The notes: generated from the sequence alone by a model not told the origin. A stretch of 38,561 nucleotides of DNA from Rickettsiales bacterium (GCA_031254335.1 JAIRUP010000004.1:1-38561); one strand, 5' to 3'; shown: positions 1-6,934, counted from the stretch's first letter. Numbers and translations are program-made.

Positions 1-130
1 TTATGACCTGGATTCCCCAACGAATCCACCAAATCGAAGATTTGGGGATTCTGCTCGGACGGGAAATCATGACGCCAGTCATGATTTCTTGTCCGTCCTC
101 ACCTACGCTGGCATGACGGCGGGGGAAGGG
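1..130. repeat. Type E composite repeat, copy 1
   Basis: A type B-like outer hairpin that begins CCTGGATTCC and ends near GGCATGACGG contains a second hairpin. The inner stem pairs GAAATCATGAC with GTCATGATTTC around a GCCA loop, extended outward by GGAC/GTCC. Bases 1-102 are identical to 38460-38561, and a third, longer copy lies at 538-757. Both ends of the window are therefore the same dispersed repeat, which probably explains why the contig stops there. Confidence 0.85.
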
Positions 131-157
131 GCCCCGAGACCCATTCCCGCAAAGGAT

Positions 158-250
158 GAGGTCCCGGGTCGCGCTGACGCTTGCCCGGGATGACACCCGC
201 CGGAGGCGGGCCTTTATTACCTGGATGGCCCTAGTCAGCCCGACCATGAC
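158..250. repeat. Type B hairpins and a GC-rich stem before the ncRNA
   Basis: Three short inverted repeats stand in a row. The first (158-195) has CCCGGG arms and ends GGATGACAC. The second (about 194-218) pairs CCGCC with GGCGG and runs into CCTTTATT, so it could terminate transcription entering from the left. The third (226-250) is a degraded ATGG...CCAT type B copy. No reading frame here looks like a gene. Confidence 0.6.
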
Positions 251-286
251 AAAGGATATTTACAAATTGGGATTGGTTTAATTGTC

Positions 287-314
287 TTGAAAACACCATC
301 GGTTCTGATAGAAT
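287..314 (+). promoter_or_regulatory. Promoter of the structured RNA
   Basis: A -35 box TTGAAA (287-292), a 16-bp spacer and a -10 box TAGAAT (309-314) predict a start near 321. The start lies at the edge of the first hairpin of the RNA, which supports a discrete transcription unit. Confidence 0.55.
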
Positions 315-320
315 ATCAAA

Positions 321-508
321 TACGCGGAGAGGCATGCTTTATCCGCGTTCAGGGACCACAAAGCTCTGAAAAACAAGATGCGCGGATGGCTCGCGTTAAA
401 AAGCCCTACCTGTCCTAGGCAGGAGGGCTGCGGAATATCCAATACGCAGTGCTATTTCATCTTGAGTAGCTTTGTGCCTCCTGCCGCTTTATCAAAGGCG
501 GCTTTTTT
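321..508 (+). ncRNA. Structured non-coding RNA of unknown family, about 188 nt
   Basis: A promoter lies upstream and a strong intrinsic terminator closes the unit, while no reading frame inside looks real. Visible helices are ACGCGGA/TCCGCGT near the 5' end (about 322-350), CACAAAGCT with AGCTTTGTG (9 bp, about 357-365 with 467-475), and CAAGATG with CATCTTG (7 bp) stacked inside it. Apical hairpins are AGCCCT/AGGGCT (with CCTG/CAGG inside) and CTGCG/CGCAG. The length and long rod with internal loops resemble 6S RNA, but I could not match the diagnostic 6S bases. It does not show the SRP RNA or RNase P signatures. Identity is open; the existence of an RNA gene is fairly well supported. Confidence 0.6.
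483..508 (+). terminator. Intrinsic terminator of the structured RNA
   Basis: The arms GCCGCTTT (483-490) and AAAGGCGGC (494-502) enclose a three-base loop and are followed by six T. The A-rich 5' flank is weak, so it should act mainly on the plus strand. Confidence 0.8.
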
Positions 509-537
509 ATTACCTGCTATCGCAGGCCTTATGACCT

Positions 538-757
538 GGATTCCCCAACGAATCCACCAAATCGAAGATTTGGGGATTCATGTCCTTTGCGCATTGGAAA
601 ACACTTGCGATTGCCTTCCCATGCAACCTTGCGACGCGCACATCAATTCGCGGCTAACAACGCCGCTCATTGTGCGCTTATGCGCTCGGTTTCTGCTCGG
701 ACGGGAAATCATGACGCCAGTCATGATTTCTTGTCCGTCCTCACCTACGCTGGAATG
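538..757. repeat. Type E composite repeat, long copy
   Basis: Same sequence as 1-130, but with about 112 extra bases (roughly 579-690) between GGGGATTC and CTGCTCGG. The short copies look like exact deletions of this segment, or this copy holds an insertion. The preceding CCTGCTATCGCAGG motif (512-525) recurs at 6185 and 38441, always followed by TATGACCTGG. Any apparent coding potential across this region is repeat-derived. Confidence 0.8.
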
Positions 758-772
758 ACGAGCGGGAGGGAA

Positions 773-1573
773 TTATAAATGGTTGGCGATGGAGATTAGG
801 GTTTCGAGGGTTAGGGTTTCGGCTCGCTCCGCGCCGGACAGTCCCACCGACGCCCAGTCGAAGCCGGGCAGGGCCGACCGTATCATTTTCCGCCTATTGG
901 CGAACAGGACGGACGAAGCCCGCTCCACCCGGTCGCAAAGTTCCCGCGGGTATTTGCCGTGCGGGATTAACCGCACCACCGCATTCTCCACCTTTGGCGG
1001 CGGATTGAACGCCGTTCTTGCGACTGGGAATAGAATCCTCGCTTCCGCCTTCATGGCCGCGAGGACGCTTAATCGCCCGTATTTCTTCGAGCCGGGTTTC
1101 GCCACTATTCGCTCCGCGACTTCCTTTTGGAACATGAGCGTCATGCTGGCGAACAGGTCCGAATCGTGCAGCCATCCGACCAGCAATTCCGTCCCCACAT
1201 TATAGGGCAGGTTGCCCGCAATCGCCCTTGGCATGGGAATATTTTCATAAAACTCACGGTTCAGCTTCAAGGCGTCCTTTTCAAGTATGGTCATATTGGG
1301 AAAACATTCCTTTATCCTTTCCAATATCGGGAGCATGCGGCGGTCCTTTTCCACCGCCGTCAAACTTTTCGCGCCGCACCGCAGGAGCGAGCGGCTGAGC
1401 GGCCCGGCTCCGGGTCCTATTTCGACGACATTCATTTGTTCGAGGCCGGGTATGGCGCGCGCGATTTTATCCGTTATATTCATATCGAACAAAAAGTGCT
1501 GGCCCAGCGATTTTTGCGTCGCGACGCCGGCCGCTTTCATCATTTCCGATACAGGGGGAAGGGTGTCCGTCAT
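773..1573 (-). CDS. rsmA: 16S rRNA (adenine-N6,N6)-dimethyltransferase RsmA (KsgA)
   Basis: RsmA dimethylates two adjacent adenines in the 3'-terminal helix of 16S rRNA during late small-subunit assembly, using S-adenosylmethionine. The 266-aa product has the family's usual size. The N-terminus carries the KSLGQHFLFD signature, followed by the SAM-binding VVEIGPGAGPLS motif (about residues 49-60) and the catalytic NLPYNVGTELL motif (about 120). The start codon overlaps the recR stop by 4 bp, so the two are co-translated. rsmA is often found near surA/lptD in proteobacteria; here it is paired with recR instead. Nothing in the sequence suggests damage. Confidence 0.97.
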   Translation of the reverse strand: MTDTLPPVSEMMKAAGVATQKSLGQHFLFDMNITDKIARAIPGLEQMNVVEIGPGAGPLSRSLLRCGAKSLTAVEKDRRMLPILERIKECFPNMTILEKDALKLNREFYENIPMPRAIAGNLPYNVGTELLVGWLHDSDLFASMTLMFQKEVAERIVAKPGSKKYGRLSVLAAMKAEARILFPVARTAFNPPPKVENAVVRLIPHGKYPRELCDRVERASSVLFANRRKMIRSALPGFDWASVGLSGAERAETLTLETLISIANHL

Positions 1574-2160
1574 ATCTCGCGCCTGTCGGAAAAGGCGACG
1601 GCCAAAGTGCCGTCGTCTATATAGTCCAGGCTGCCGCCCATCGGGACCCCTTGCGCGGGCTCTGAAAATTTTAGAGCCGCGCCGCGCAGCATTCCTTTGA
1701 CATAGAACGCCGTAGATTTGCCGTCAACCGTATTCGGCAGGGCTGAAATCACTTCCGTTATCTTTTCCGACGCGACCCGCGCGGGCAGGGTTTTCAGGTT
1801 CAGGTCTTCCGGCGTTATGCCGTCCAATGCGCTGAGCAGGCCGCCAAGGACATGATACCGCCCCCGGAACACCCCCGCTTTTTCCAAGACTATGATATCC
1901 GACAGGTCCCGCACCAGGCAGAGCTGGCCGTTCGCGCGCGTCGCGTCCGCGCACGCAAAACACAGAGGGCCTTCGGTGAGGCAGCCGCATTTTTCGCATG
2001 GCCTTATTTTTTCCATCGCTTCCGCCAGGTTCCGCGCCAGCGCGGCGGCTTCGCCGTCCTTGGATTCCAAGAGGTGTATAACCGCGCGGCGCGCAGACCG
2101 GCTTCCCACGCTTGGCAGCTTGGCGAACGACTGGATTAATTTCTGGATTAGCGGGTTCAT
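1570..2160 (-). CDS. recR: Recombination mediator protein RecR
   Basis: RecR works with RecF and RecO to load RecA on gapped DNA. The 196-aa protein shows the helix-hairpin-helix N-terminus (LPSVGSRSARRAVIHL), a four-cysteine zinc finger (CEKCGCLTEGPLCFAC, about residues 54-69) and a Toprim domain with LEKAGVFRGRYHVLGG. It heads a two-gene unit with rsmA, which overlaps its 3' end. A candidate promoter (TTGACG, 17 bp, TTATTG) leaves only 7 nt before the ATG, so the message is probably leaderless. dnaX and ybaB, the usual neighbours, are not visible. Confidence 0.97.
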   Translation of the reverse strand: MNPLIQKLIQSFAKLPSVGSRSARRAVIHLLESKDGEAAALARNLAEAMEKIRPCEKCGCLTEGPLCFACADATRANGQLCLVRDLSDIIVLEKAGVFRGRYHVLGGLLSALDGITPEDLNLKTLPARVASEKITEVISALPNTVDGKSTAFYVKGMLRGAALKFSEPAQGVPMGGSLDYIDDGTLAVAFSDRREI

Positions 2161-2167
2161 GCCGCAA

Positions 2168-2207
2168 CAATAACATCATTGACCCGGCCCCGTCAAAGTC
2201 TTTATCA
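2168..2207. promoter_or_regulatory. Overlapping divergent promoters for recR and the carboxypeptidase
   Basis: Plus strand: TTGACC (2179-2184), 17 bp, TTATCA (2202-2207), then 7 nt to the ATG at 2215. Minus strand: TTGACG (2196-2191), 17 bp, TTATTG (2173-2168), then 7 nt to the ATG at 2160. Each -35 box lies inside the other promoter's spacer, in a TTGAC...GTCAA dyad. The layout is nearly symmetrical and predicts mutually exclusive polymerase binding and leaderless mRNAs on both sides. Boxes were assigned by eye. Confidence 0.5.
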
Positions 2208-2214
2208 TTAAGCC

Positions 2215-3375
2215 ATGAGGGAAATCCGCGCCGCGCTGTTCGCCGTTCTTTTTTTCATGTCGACCGCTCACGCCGACCCGAAGGCCGTCATCGTCGCAGA
2301 CATGGATTCCGGCGTCGTCCTTTACCAGGAGGGCGCGAGCCAGCTGAATTACCCGGCCAGCCTTACCAAACTTATGACGCTTTACCTTACCTTCGACGCG
2401 CTTGAACACGGGCGGCTGTCCGAGGACCAGAACCTAATCGTATCACAGCGCGCCGCAAACCAGCCCGCCGTCAAACTCGGCCTTAAACCGGGCGAAAAAA
2501 TCAAGGTGTCCACCGCCATCAAGGCCCTTGTCATCCGGTCCGCCAACGATGTCGCGACCGTCCTTTCAGAAAACCTTAAAGGCGACGAGGGCGACTTTTC
2601 CGAGACTATGACCCGAATCGCCCGCGAAATCGGCCTTAAACAGACCAATTTCGAGAACGCTTCCGGCCTGCCGAACGACGACCAGATTTCAAGCGCGCGC
2701 GACATCGCCTTGCTTGCGATTGCGATTTACCAGCATTTTCCGCAGTATTTCCACTATTTCAACGCGCGCTCGTTCTCGCACGACGGGCAGTCCTATGACA
2801 CCCACAACACCATGCTGAAAACATACATGGGCGCGAACGGCATGAAGACCGGCTTCACCAACAAGGCCAGATACAATATCGCGGCTTCCGCGAAGCGAAA
2901 CGGGATTCAGCTTGTCGCCGTCGTTCTGGGCGCGGCAAATTCCGCGGAAAGGTCCGCCGTCGGGTCAAGGCTTTTGGATTACGGGTTTGCAATCAAGGCA
3001 GGGGAGCGGCCCGGAAACTTCGCCATGTTCAACGCCAAGCCCGCGACGGCGTATTACGAAGACGACGATGACGAGCCGGTCGAATACGCATATACTCCGC
3101 CCGCCGTTCAGGCGACGAAGCCCGCGCCTTTGCCGGCGAGTTCGAAACAAACTTATTCCGCAGGCGGGGCGGGGGTGCAATTCGGGGCCTTCGGGTCGCG
3201 CGCCGCCGCCGAAAAAATGAACGCGAGGGTCAAATCCGCTTTCGGTTTGACCGCCAAAATCGAGCCGTTCAACGGGCTTCACCGCGTGCGCGTCTATAAC
3301 TTGTCCGATTCGGCCGCCGCACAGGTCAAAGCCAAGGCCGATTCCGCCGGGATTCAGTCCTTTATATTCCGATAG
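2215..3375 (+). CDS. D-alanyl-D-alanine carboxypeptidase (PBP5/6 type) with C-terminal SPOR domain
   Basis: This enzyme trims the terminal D-Ala from peptidoglycan pentapeptides in the periplasm. A signal peptide ends at about STAHA/DP (residue 20). The penicillin-binding motifs are in order: SLTK with the nucleophile at Ser49, SAN (about 118) and KTG in GMKTGFT (about 214). A low-complexity acidic and Pro/Ala linker (about 275-320) leads to a SPOR domain (VQFGAFGSRAAAEKMNARV, then FNGLHRVRVYNL), which binds denuded glycan. The 386-aa length and the DacF/DacC-plus-SPOR layout are common in Alphaproteobacteria. Its 3' end overlaps convergent queH by 22 bp. Confidence 0.95.
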   Translation: MREIRAALFAVLFFMSTAHADPKAVIVADMDSGVVLYQEGASQLNYPASLTKLMTLYLTFDALEHGRLSEDQNLIVSQRAANQPAVKLGLKPGEKIKVSTAIKALVIRSANDVATVLSENLKGDEGDFSETMTRIAREIGLKQTNFENASGLPNDDQISSARDIALLAIAIYQHFPQYFHYFNARSFSHDGQSYDTHNTMLKTYMGANGMKTGFTNKARYNIAASAKRNGIQLVAVVLGAANSAERSAVGSRLLDYGFAIKAGERPGNFAMFNAKPATAYYEDDDDEPVEYAYTPPAVQATKPAPLPASSKQTYSAGGAGVQFGAFGSRAAAEKMNARVKSAFGLTAKIEPFNGLHRVRVYNLSDSAAAQVKAKADSAGIQSFIFR

Positions 3376-3884
3376 GTTGCAGAGAATTCGCAGCCGCAGT
3401 ATTTCTGGCGGTAGAATTCGGATGAGATTCCGCGGTCAAGCCGCGGAATGACAATATTTATGTATTTAAGGCTTTTGGGGAGGGCGGAGGCCGCCGCCGC
3501 GTCCACCTGCGCCTGGGATTTGTGCCGGGACACCCCGAATGTGCTTGCGACCGCTTCACAGCCGTTTTCCCGCGCCCATTTCGCCGCCATGCGGAAGCGG
3601 AACTTGAAGCATTCCGAACAGCGCGGCCCGCGCTCGGGCCCGTTTTCAAGCCCCCGCACCGCCGCCAGCCATTCGTCATGGCCGTATTCGCCGACATTGA
3701 GGCGGACGCCGAGTTCATCGCACAATCTTTTCTGCTCGGCCAGTCTTTTTTCGTATTCCGCCGCGGGGTAGATGTTCGGATTCATAAACAGGACGCAGAA
3801 ATCCGCCCCTTCCGAATGCAGCTTGCGGATGATTCCCGCAGAACACGGCGCGCAGCACGACAATAATGCGATTGACTGTTTCAT
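3354..3884 (-). CDS. queH: Epoxyqueuosine reductase QueH, with an in-frame repeat insertion
   Basis: QueH is the non-orthologous replacement for QueG and performs the last step of queuosine synthesis in tRNA. The 176-aa protein keeps the metal-binding cysteines: SCCAPCS at residues 9-15, CSECFKFR at about 89-96 and YCGCEFS near the C-terminus. The segment just before YRQKYCGC, normally a conserved loop containing a KxNG-like motif, is replaced here by INIVIPRLDRGISS, the translation of a type B repeat (3421-3453). I chose the ATG at 3884; a TTG three codons earlier is also open. A -10-like TATACT lies 8 nt before the ATG. Activity depends on whether the replaced loop is dispensable. Confidence 0.9.
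   Translation of the reverse strand: MKQSIALLSCCAPCSAGIIRKLHSEGADFCVLFMNPNIYPAAEYEKRLAEQKRLCDELGVRLNVGEYGHDEWLAAVRGLENGPERGPRCSECFKFRFRMAAKWARENGCEAVASTFGVSRHKSQAQVDAAAASALPKSLKYINIVIPRLDRGISSEFYRQKYCGCEFSATYRNIKD
3421..3453. repeat. Type B hairpin inside queH
   Basis: The arms ATTCCGCGG and CCGCGGAAT enclose TCAAG and are followed by the conserved GACA tail. Read on the minus strand it encodes VIPRLDRGIS in the queH frame. Confidence 0.9.
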
Positions 3885-3900
3885 AATAGGCAAGTATAGT
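3872..3900 (+). promoter_or_regulatory. Porin promoter; overlaps a queH -10 box
   Basis: TTGACT (3872-3877), a 17-bp spacer and TATAGT (3895-3900) sit only 7 nt before the porin ATG at 3908, with no Shine-Dalgarno sequence. On the minus strand TATACT (3898-3893) is 8 nt before the queH ATG. The two -10 boxes overlap, so both genes are likely leaderless and may compete. Confidence 0.65.
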
Positions 3901-3907
3901 TCTGGTT

Positions 3908-4933
3908 ATGAAATTAATAAAGGATTTTATACGATTTGGGATTCCAACGCTTGCGGGAATGACGGCGATATTTATCGGGGCCGCCAACGCGTATGAGCAT
4001 GATTTCGGGAATTCCAAGGCCGTTCTTTCGGGATACGGGACGCTTGGCAACCTTTCCAAATCCGGCGAATCCGCGCCGAGGCTTCTTTTCGACTGGCAGG
4101 CCCGCGGCGAATATTCCAAAAGCTATGGCGGGGCCGTTCTGACGCTGAACCAGGTTTCCGAATTGGAATCGCGCTATTTGCAGGACCTTTTCGCCTTCTT
4201 CGACCTTGGGTTCGGGCGGCTTGAAATCGGACACACCAATTCCGCCGCGCAGAAACTTTCCGTCGGGCTTCCCGACGCGGGCGGTCTTCGCATAAACAAT
4301 TCCTTCATTCCGTATAGCCTGCAAAATTCGCCGAACGCAATCGCAACGCCCGCCGCCAATTCGTCATCGAACCAAATCCGCGCGCAAATCGTATCCAAGC
4401 CCGATGTATTCCAAGCCGGATTCGGCGCGGCCGCGCCGTCGTTCGACATGGACGGGTCCCTTGATTTGGGAATGAGGGTCAAGAGCGGGACCGCCGTCAA
4501 ATTCGCCGCCAGCCTGGGCGCGAGCCATATCTTCAATCCCGACGGCCTTATAGCCGAAATATACGCTCCGCGCGTCTATGCCGACAACCGCAGCGAGATT
4601 GCGCTGGGCCTGAATATTCAATATCACAGCTGGTCGCTCGGCGCGGTCGGGAAAGCCATATACGACGCGAATCCGACCGGACGCCCTTCCGACGGCGTCA
4701 TGTATGGCGGCGGCCTTAGCTATGAGATTTTGACATGGCGCGTGAGCGCGAACAGCCTCAGGTCGGATACTTCGGTGTTTCATGATTGCGATTCGGGCTG
4801 TAAGAACACAGTCGCCGTTCTTAGCGTTCAGGACAAGTTGGACGACATTGTGGACATTTGGGCGAGCGCGGGAGAGATATTCAGCGACAGCAACGCGTTC
4901 TTTTGGTCGGTTAGCTTGCGGGCGAAATTCTAG
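3908..4933 (+). CDS. Outer-membrane porin, general bacterial porin type
   Basis: A 341-aa exported beta-barrel protein. After a signal peptide cleaved at about GAANA/YE (residue 28), the chain alternates short amphipathic strands with Gly/Ser-rich turns. The start FGNSKAVLSGYGTLGNLSKSG and the strand FFDLGFGRLEIGHTNSAAQKL are typical of alphaproteobacterial trimeric porins, and it ends in the barrel signature SVSLRAKF with a terminal Phe. Residues 11-20 of the signal peptide (FGIPTLAGMT) are encoded by a type B repeat (3938-3965), so part of the export signal derives from a repeat. A consensus-like promoter immediately upstream suggests strong leaderless expression. Substrate range cannot be read from the sequence. 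Confidence 0.88.
   Translation: MKLIKDFIRFGIPTLAGMTAIFIGAANAYEHDFGNSKAVLSGYGTLGNLSKSGESAPRLLFDWQARGEYSKSYGGAVLTLNQVSELESRYLQDLFAFFDLGFGRLEIGHTNSAAQKLSVGLPDAGGLRINNSFIPYSLQNSPNAIATPAANSSSNQIRAQIVSKPDVFQAGFGAAAPSFDMDGSLDLGMRVKSGTAVKFAASLGASHIFNPDGLIAEIYAPRVYADNRSEIALGLNIQYHSWSLGAVGKAIYDANPTGRPSDGVMYGGGLSYEILTWRVSANSLRSDTSVFHDCDSGCKNTVAVLSVQDKLDDIVDIWASAGEIFSDSNAFFWSVSLRAKF
3938..3965. repeat. Type B repeat forming the porin signal peptide core
   Basis: GGGATTCCAACGCTTGCGGG followed by AATGACGG matches the type B pattern (GGATTCC, short loop, GGAATGAC). It is translated in the porin frame as part of the hydrophobic signal. Confidence 0.75.
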
Positions 4934-4934
4934 T

Positions 4935-5045
4935 TTTCCCCATTCGGCAATCCGATAAAAGGCTGCCGAATGGGGGCCCCGAAACCCCCCACCGTCCGCC
5001 TGCGCTTCGCGCCGGCGCGACGACTCCCCCACAAGGGGGGAGTTA
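4935..5045. repeat. Paired hairpins: CCCCAT stem plus type C repeat
   Basis: The first hairpin (4936-4976) pairs CCCCATTCGGCA with TGCCGAATGGGG. It is followed by a type C copy (4984-5045) with CCCCCCACC and GGGGGGAG ends around a GC-rich core. The same two-part arrangement recurs after rpsO (31203-31290) with different stem sequences, so the pair behaves as a unit. It may stop transcription between the porin and comF. Confidence 0.8.
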
Positions 5046-5055
5046 TAAAAGGTGC

Positions 5056-6018
5056 ATGATGATTAAATGGATTAGCCGGTTGTTCGATTTCGTGTTTCCG
5101 GCGGACTGCCCAGCCTGCGGCGCGTCCGTATCCAAGGCCGGGACCATGTGCTCCGACTGCTGGGGCAAAATAACATGGATTTCGGGCTGCGTTTGCCAAA
5201 GGTGCGGCTATCCTTTTCCCGCCGATTTCGGAAGGGTCGAGAGGTGCCCGAGATGTATTGTCGATGAGGTCCCGCAAGAGGATAAAGGAAGAAGCAAGAA
5301 GGCAGAAGGAAGAAGGGCCGCTTATATTTATAAAATCAGGGCGGCGTGCGCTTACGACGAGGGTTCCAAAAAAATCGTTCTGCCGTTCAAGCATTCGGGC
5401 AAAGTCCGCAACGGGAAGACCATGGCCAACTCCATGATGATGGGGGTGATGGATATAGCGGACAAAAAATCCGAGCGGGAATCTTCGTCCGCCGGGTCAA
5501 ATCACCCACTACCGTCGCAAACCCGACGCGCCGCGGCGGCACGACAGGCCAGACGGCGGCCGGGTTTGCTAGGTATTGTGCGATTTTCCCTTGGCGTCGC
5601 GTTCCCGATAAGGATTTTTTGGAATTTATTAAATCATAAAAAACAACAAAACCACGATATTGATTTGGTTGTGCCGGTGCCGCTGTCCTATTGGCGGCTT
5701 GCAAAAAGGGGATACAACCAGGCGACCGTTCTCGCCCGGCCAATCGCGAAAAGGCTGGGAGTTCCCCTTATGACCAATTTGGTCGCCCGGGCGCACAGGA
5801 ACGACCAGGGGCACAAGTCCGTCAAAGAGCGCAGGCAGAACATAGCCGGCGTATTTCGGGCGAGGAACGCCGAGGCGGTTCGCGGCAGGCATATTTTGAT
5901 TGTGGACGATGTCATCACCACGGGCGCGACTCTCAACGAATTGGCAAGGGTGCTGCTTCGCGCCGGAGCCGCCAAGGTTTCCGCCGTTTCGTTCGCCAGG
6001 GTGGTGAGGGATTTGTAA
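5056..6018 (+). CDS. ComF-family phosphoribosyltransferase-like protein carrying two in-frame repeat insertions
   Basis: The protein begins with the ComF double zinc ribbon (CPACGASVSKAGTMCSDC, then CQRCGYPF and RCPRC) and ends with a phosphoribosyltransferase domain whose PRPP-binding loop is VDDVITTGAT (residues 283-292). ComF proteins are linked to DNA uptake or nucleotide scavenging, but the exact role is unresolved. At 320 aa it is about 80 residues longer than usual. A type D purine tract (5281-5319) adds a GRSKKAEGRR-like segment near residue 80. A whole type A element (5461-5624) adds about 55 residues between DIADKK and the DLVVPVPLSYWRL motif. Both insertions keep the frame, and the conserved RGYNQA motif follows intact. 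Whether the long insert is tolerated in the folded protein is unknown. Confidence 0.9.
   Translation: MMIKWISRLFDFVFPADCPACGASVSKAGTMCSDCWGKITWISGCVCQRCGYPFPADFGRVERCPRCIVDEVPQEDKGRSKKAEGRRAAYIYKIRAACAYDEGSKKIVLPFKHSGKVRNGKTMANSMMMGVMDIADKKSERESSSAGSNHPLPSQTRRAAAARQARRRPGLLGIVRFSLGVAFPIRIFWNLLNHKKQQNHDIDLVVPVPLSYWRLAKRGYNQATVLARPIAKRLGVPLMTNLVARAHRNDQGHKSVKERRQNIAGVFRARNAEAVRGRHILIVDDVITTGATLNELARVLLRAGAAKVSAVSFARVVRDL
5281..5319. repeat. Type D purine tract inside comF
   Basis: A run built from GAAGGAAGAAG-like units (AGGAAGAAGCAAGAAGGCAG and so on), the same composition as the tracts at 9914, 10588, 16810, 17068 and 25803. It is translated in frame. Confidence 0.75.
5461..5624 (+). repeat. 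Type A element, full length, in frame within comF
   Basis: It starts GACAAAAAATCC and ends AAGGATTTTTTGG. The inner stem pairs GCAAACCCG with CGGGTTTGC. The outer arms are partly eroded (CGGGAA with TTCCCG). The conserved CACCCACTAC and AGGCCAGAC blocks are present. No stop codon occurs in the comF frame. Confidence 0.88.
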
Positions 6019-6020
6019 AG

Positions 6021-6176
6021 GACAAAAAATATAAGTCCACTTTTTCGTTTTCGGTCTATAACACCCGCTTGCTTGGAAAACCGGCTTCGCAGGGGCGGCA
6101 AGCCTAGCGCGCGCCGGTTTTCCCGCGCATCGGGCGTTCTATCCTCGAAAACGCGAGTGGACTAATATTTTTTGAG
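6021..6176 (+). repeat. Type A element, full length, after comF
   Basis: It begins two bases after the comF stop codon. The outer stem is AGTCCAC (6034-6040) with GTGGACT (6157-6163), the conserved stem CGTTTTCG with CGAAAACG, and the inner stem GGAAAACCGGC with GCCGGTTTTCC. The A-run at the left and T-run at the right flank the hairpin, so it can serve as a bidirectional terminator between convergent comF and carD. Confidence 0.9.
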
Positions 6177-6184
6177 AATATTAA

Positions 6185-6278
6185 CCTGCTAACGCAGGAT
6201 TTATGACCTGGATTCTCGGGTCGAGCCCGAGAATGACAATTAATGATGAGGTCCCGCGCGTAATCCGCGGGATGACAG
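6185..6278. repeat. Two type B hairpins
   Basis: A CCTGCTAACGCAGG motif leads into a type B copy with ATTCTCGGG/CCCGAGAAT arms (about 6210-6237), then a second copy GATGAGGTCCCGCG...CGGGATGACA (6245-6278). No gene lies between the type A element and the end of carD. Confidence 0.85.
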
Positions 6279-6303
6279 AGAAAATTGGTATGACAACAGG
6301 GGG

Positions 6304-6816
6304 TTAGGCGTTGATGTCCGCTTCTTTCGGGACGCCGAGCAAATCCTCGATTTCCTCTTCCGCCTCCTTCAAATCAATCTTATGCAAAACCGCGAATTCC
6401 TCGGCCATTCTCTCCAACGCGCGGATATAAAGTTTCCGGCCTGAAAATGTCATGGAATCTTCCGCGCTGCGCCGCTGCAAATCGCGGATGACATCGGCAA
6501 GCTCGTTGGGATTCCCCGAATTTATTTTTTCTTCGTATTGGGCCGCGCGGCGCGCCCATATCATGCGTTTGCTTGCGGGCGGCTGTTTGGCCGAATTAAT
6601 CGCCTCGTTCATTTCCTTTTGCGACACTAGGGGCCGAAGACCCAAAATCTCGGTCCGCTCGACCGGGACGCGAAGCACGATTTTCTCGCGCGCAAGCTCT
6701 ATGACCAAGAGCTGCATTTTTTGGCCGCCGACCGTTTGTTCCTCGATATTGACAATCTTCCCCACGCCCTGCATGGGATACACAACAAACATATCTTGCT
6801 TAAATTTCGTCGCCAT
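6304..6816 (-). CDS. carD: CarD-family transcriptional regulator
   Basis: CarD-type proteins bind the beta subunit of RNA polymerase and stabilise the open complex, notably at rRNA promoters. The 170-aa protein starts with the polymerase-interacting Tudor-like domain (FVVYPMQGVGKIVNIEEQ, residues 10-27), continues with VLRVPVERTEILGLRPL, and ends in a helical DNA-binding domain rich in Arg and Glu (WARRAAQYEEKINSGNPNEL onward). The length is normal for the alphaproteobacterial form. It has its own candidate promoter and convergently faces comF, with repeats between them. Confidence 0.95.
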   Translation of the reverse strand: MATKFKQDMFVVYPMQGVGKIVNIEEQTVGGQKMQLLVIELAREKIVLRVPVERTEILGLRPLVSQKEMNEAINSAKQPPASKRMIWARRAAQYEEKINSGNPNELADVIRDLQRRSAEDSMTFSGRKLYIRALERMAEEFAVLHKIDLKEAEEEIEDLLGVPKEADINA

Positions 6817-6840
6817 TGCGCGCTTTCCTTCTTTTGCGCG

Positions 6841-6868
6841 ATTTTATCACGAGTTTTTGGAATTGCAA
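6841..6868 (-). promoter_or_regulatory. Candidate carD promoter
   Basis: On the minus strand TTGCAA (6868-6863), 16 bp, TAAAAT (6846-6841), followed by a leader with AAGAAGGAAAG before the ATG. Assigned by eye. Confidence 0.45.
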
Positions 6869-6878
6869 CTGTTTTTAG

Positions 6879-6934
6879 ACCCCCCACCGAAATTTTCCAT
6901 GAAAATTTCGACTCCCCCGCAAGGGGGGAGTTAA
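6879..6934. repeat. Type C repeat between recA and carD
   Basis: ACCCCCCACC, then an inner hairpin CGAAATTTTC/GAAAATTTCG, then CTCCCCCGCAAGGGGGGAG. It ends three bases before the recA stop codon and could terminate recA transcription. Confidence 0.9.

Noticed and set aside
378-778. Open frames over the structured RNA and type E repeat
   Set aside because: They are translations of the RNA gene, its terminator and repeat sequence.
5461-5640. Sequencing frameshift or gene break in comF
   Set aside because: The frame stays open through the element, and both halves of ComF are in the same frame, so it is an in-frame insertion.
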